Shown piece after piece: positions 40,455 to 41,624 of a DNA stretch of 41,624 nucleotides. Below the pieces are notes generated by a model. That model was not told the DNA's origin. It did not search any database and was given only the letters and a program-made list of their open reading frames with translations. The translations under genes were made by a program, and so were the position numbers. The DNA is from Actinomadura sp. 7K507 (GTDB lineage: Bacteria > Actinomycetota > Actinomycetes > Streptosporangiales > Streptosporangiaceae), in assembly GCF_004348425.1 (NCBI RefSeq), contig NZ_SMKK01000066.1:1-41624 (forward strand). The letters run 5' to 3'. The stretch's first letter is position 1. Each line of letters opens with the position of its first letter.

Positions 40455-41624
40455 TCACCGGCCTCCCGTCAGGTGCGGCGGCTCGCACTCGTCTTCGTTG
40501 GGCGGCTGCCACCTGCCGTTCTCGAGGTACTCCTTGGGAACGGTGCCGCACAGGTAGCCGTCCACCCACCGGCCGTTGCCCGTGGCGTTGCCGACGAGCC
40601 GCATGTACGGGACGGCGGTCTCCAGGACCTTGTCGAGGTTCTTCTGGTTGCGTTCGAGGGTGTCGGTGAGCCTGTCCAGGGAGGCGAGCGTCGGGCCGAG
40701 GGTGCGCCGGTTGTCGTTGACCAGGCCGACCAGCTCGTCCCCGAGGCGCCGCGTGCCGACGAGCATCGCGTGGATCGCGTCGCGGCGGCGGCGGAGTTCG
40801 GCGAGCAGCAGGTTGCCGTCCTCGAAGAGCGACTCGAACTGGCTGTTCTGCGCCGCGATCGTCCCGGAGAGCTGCTTGGTCCCCGCGAGGAGCCGCGCCA
40901 GCTCCGCGTCCCGCGTCGCGATCGTCTTCGACAGCGACGACAGTCCCTTGAGCGCGACGCCCACGCTCGGCGGGGTGTCCTCGAAGGTGGTGGAGATCGA
41001 CTCCAGGCTCGCGGCCATCGCGGCGGTGTCGAGCTGCTCGAACGTCCGGCCGAGATCCTGGAACGCGGTCGTCACGTCGTAGGGGGCGATGGTCCGCTCC
41101 AGCGGGATCGGGTCGTCCGGGTCCTGCTCGCGCGAGCCGAGCGGATCGATCTGGAGGTACTTCGACCCCAGCAGCGTCTTGATCATGATGGCGGCGCGGG
41201 TGGAGTTCCCGACCCAGGTGTCGCGGACCCGGAAGGTGACCTTGACCTTGTCGCCCTCCAGCTCGACGTCGGTCACCTTGCCGACCTTCACCCCGGCGAC
41301 GCGGACCTCCTGGTCCGCCTTCAGCCCGGCGGCCTCGGAGAAGTACGCCTCGTAGGTCGTGCCGCCGCCGATGACCGGCAGGTCGTCGGCGCGGAACGCC
41401 AGCATGCCGAGCACCAGCAGCACCACGAGCCCGATGATCGACACCGGGATCGGGTTGCGCTCCCGCAGCGGCTTCAGCCGCGGCCTGCCCTTCTTCGGGC
41501 GCGGCAGCGCACGCGGCAGCGGCGCGGTCGCCCCGTCCGGCGGGGGCCCGCCCGGCGGCGTGCCACCCGGCGGCGGGTCCTCTGGAGGCGGACCTCCGGG
41601 GGGACGCCCTCCGGGGGGCAGGGG
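40455..41624 (-). CDS. mceC: MceC, Mce family subunit, N-terminus beyond the window
   Basis: The frame is open to the window edge, so the true start is upstream. A visible GTG at 41444 lies inside the frame, within a membrane helix, and should not be used as the start. The first 60 visible residues are Pro/Gly-rich (GGRPPGGPPPEDPPPGG), then basic (PRPKKGRPRLKPLRERN). A membrane helix (SIIGLVVLLVLGMLAF) precedes the MlaD domain (ADQEVRVAGVKVGKVTDVEL, TLLGSKYLQIDP). The helical region ends with GNGRWVDGYLCG, matching the GNGAWV end of the other MceC. The Pro-rich cytoplasmic arm is an unusual extension. Confidence 0.9.
   Translation of the reverse strand, partial: PLPPGGRPPGGPPPEDPPPGGTPPGGPPPDGATAPLPRALPRPKKGRPRLKPLRERNPIPVSIIGLVVLLVLGMLAFRADDLPVIGGGTTYEAYFSEAAGLKADQEVRVAGVKVGKVTDVELEGDKVKVTFRVRDTWVGNSTRAAIMIKTLLGSKYLQIDPLGSREQDPDDPIPLERTIAPYDVTTAFQDLGRTFEQLDTAAMAASLESISTTFEDTPPSVGVALKGLSSLSKTIATRDAELARLLAGTKQLSGTIAAQNSQFESLFEDGNLLLAELRRRRDAIHAMLVGTRRLGDELVGLVNDNRRTLGPTLASLDRLTDTLERNQKNLDKVLETAVPYMRLVGNATGNGRWVDGYLCGTVPKEYLENGRWQPPNEDECEPPHLTGGR

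Overview
The window is high-GC actinobacterial DNA. It carries mce loci with paired yrbE permeases, XRE/DUF397 regulators, PucR-type regulators, likely leaderless promoters and frequent ATGA/TGATG gene overlaps. The combination suggests a spore-forming filamentous actinomycete such as a Thermomonosporaceae/Streptosporangiales member (Actinomadura-like). That assignment is an inference; there is no rRNA or tRNA gene here to fix it.

Layout. (1) Positions 1-9215, minus strand: a nearly complete mce operon in the order yrbEA-yrbEB-mceA-mceB-mceC-mceD-mceE-mceF-(Mce-associated protein, cut by the window edge). It is preceded by a 25-codon leader ORF with a strong ribosome binding site that overlaps the yrbEA start. 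(2) 9427-13282: a divergent MarR regulator on a probably leaderless promoter, a membrane-anchored lytic-transglycosylase-like protein, two TetR regulators and a hypothetical gene, with two short tandem-repeat arrays at convergent gene ends. (3) 13284-17183: a surface protein with a Pro/Asp/Thr repeat stalk, then two tandem PucR-like regulators. (4) 17575-27386: an accessory region with an Rpn-type nuclease and its truncated duplicate, two large paralogous polytopic membrane proteins, three tandem paralogous 7-8 TM proteins with micro-ORFs nested between them, an XRE/DUF397 pair, a small protein coupled to a SpoIIAB-like ATPase, and a two-TM hypothetical. (5) 27638-33647, minus strand: five exported proteins, comprising two paralogous pairs and one large DUF6801-like protein. 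(6) 34164-41624, minus strand: the distal part of a second mce operon (mceC partial, mceD, mceE, mceF) followed by four Mce-associated membrane proteins in alternating A-B-A-B order.

How it fits together. YrbEA/YrbEB form the membrane permease, and the six MceA-F subunits form the extracytoplasmic lipid or sterol channel. Mce-associated proteins stabilise or gate the complex, and the ATPase (MceG) is encoded elsewhere. The MarR gene diverges from the first mce operon and is the obvious candidate for its local control. The exported-protein cluster lies directly downstream of the second mce operon on the same strand, so it may form part of the same cell-envelope programme, but no shared transcript can be proven from sequence.

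The features most worth a second look are the conserved 27-28-codon micro-ORFs that overlap (ATGA) both neighbours between the tandem membrane-protein genes, and the coupled leader ORF with competing hairpins upstream of yrbEA. Others are the A-B-A-B Mce-associated genes, the lipoprotein-type MceD, the C-terminal membrane helix on one MceF, and a pair of perfect 12-bp palindromes spaced 20 bp apart.
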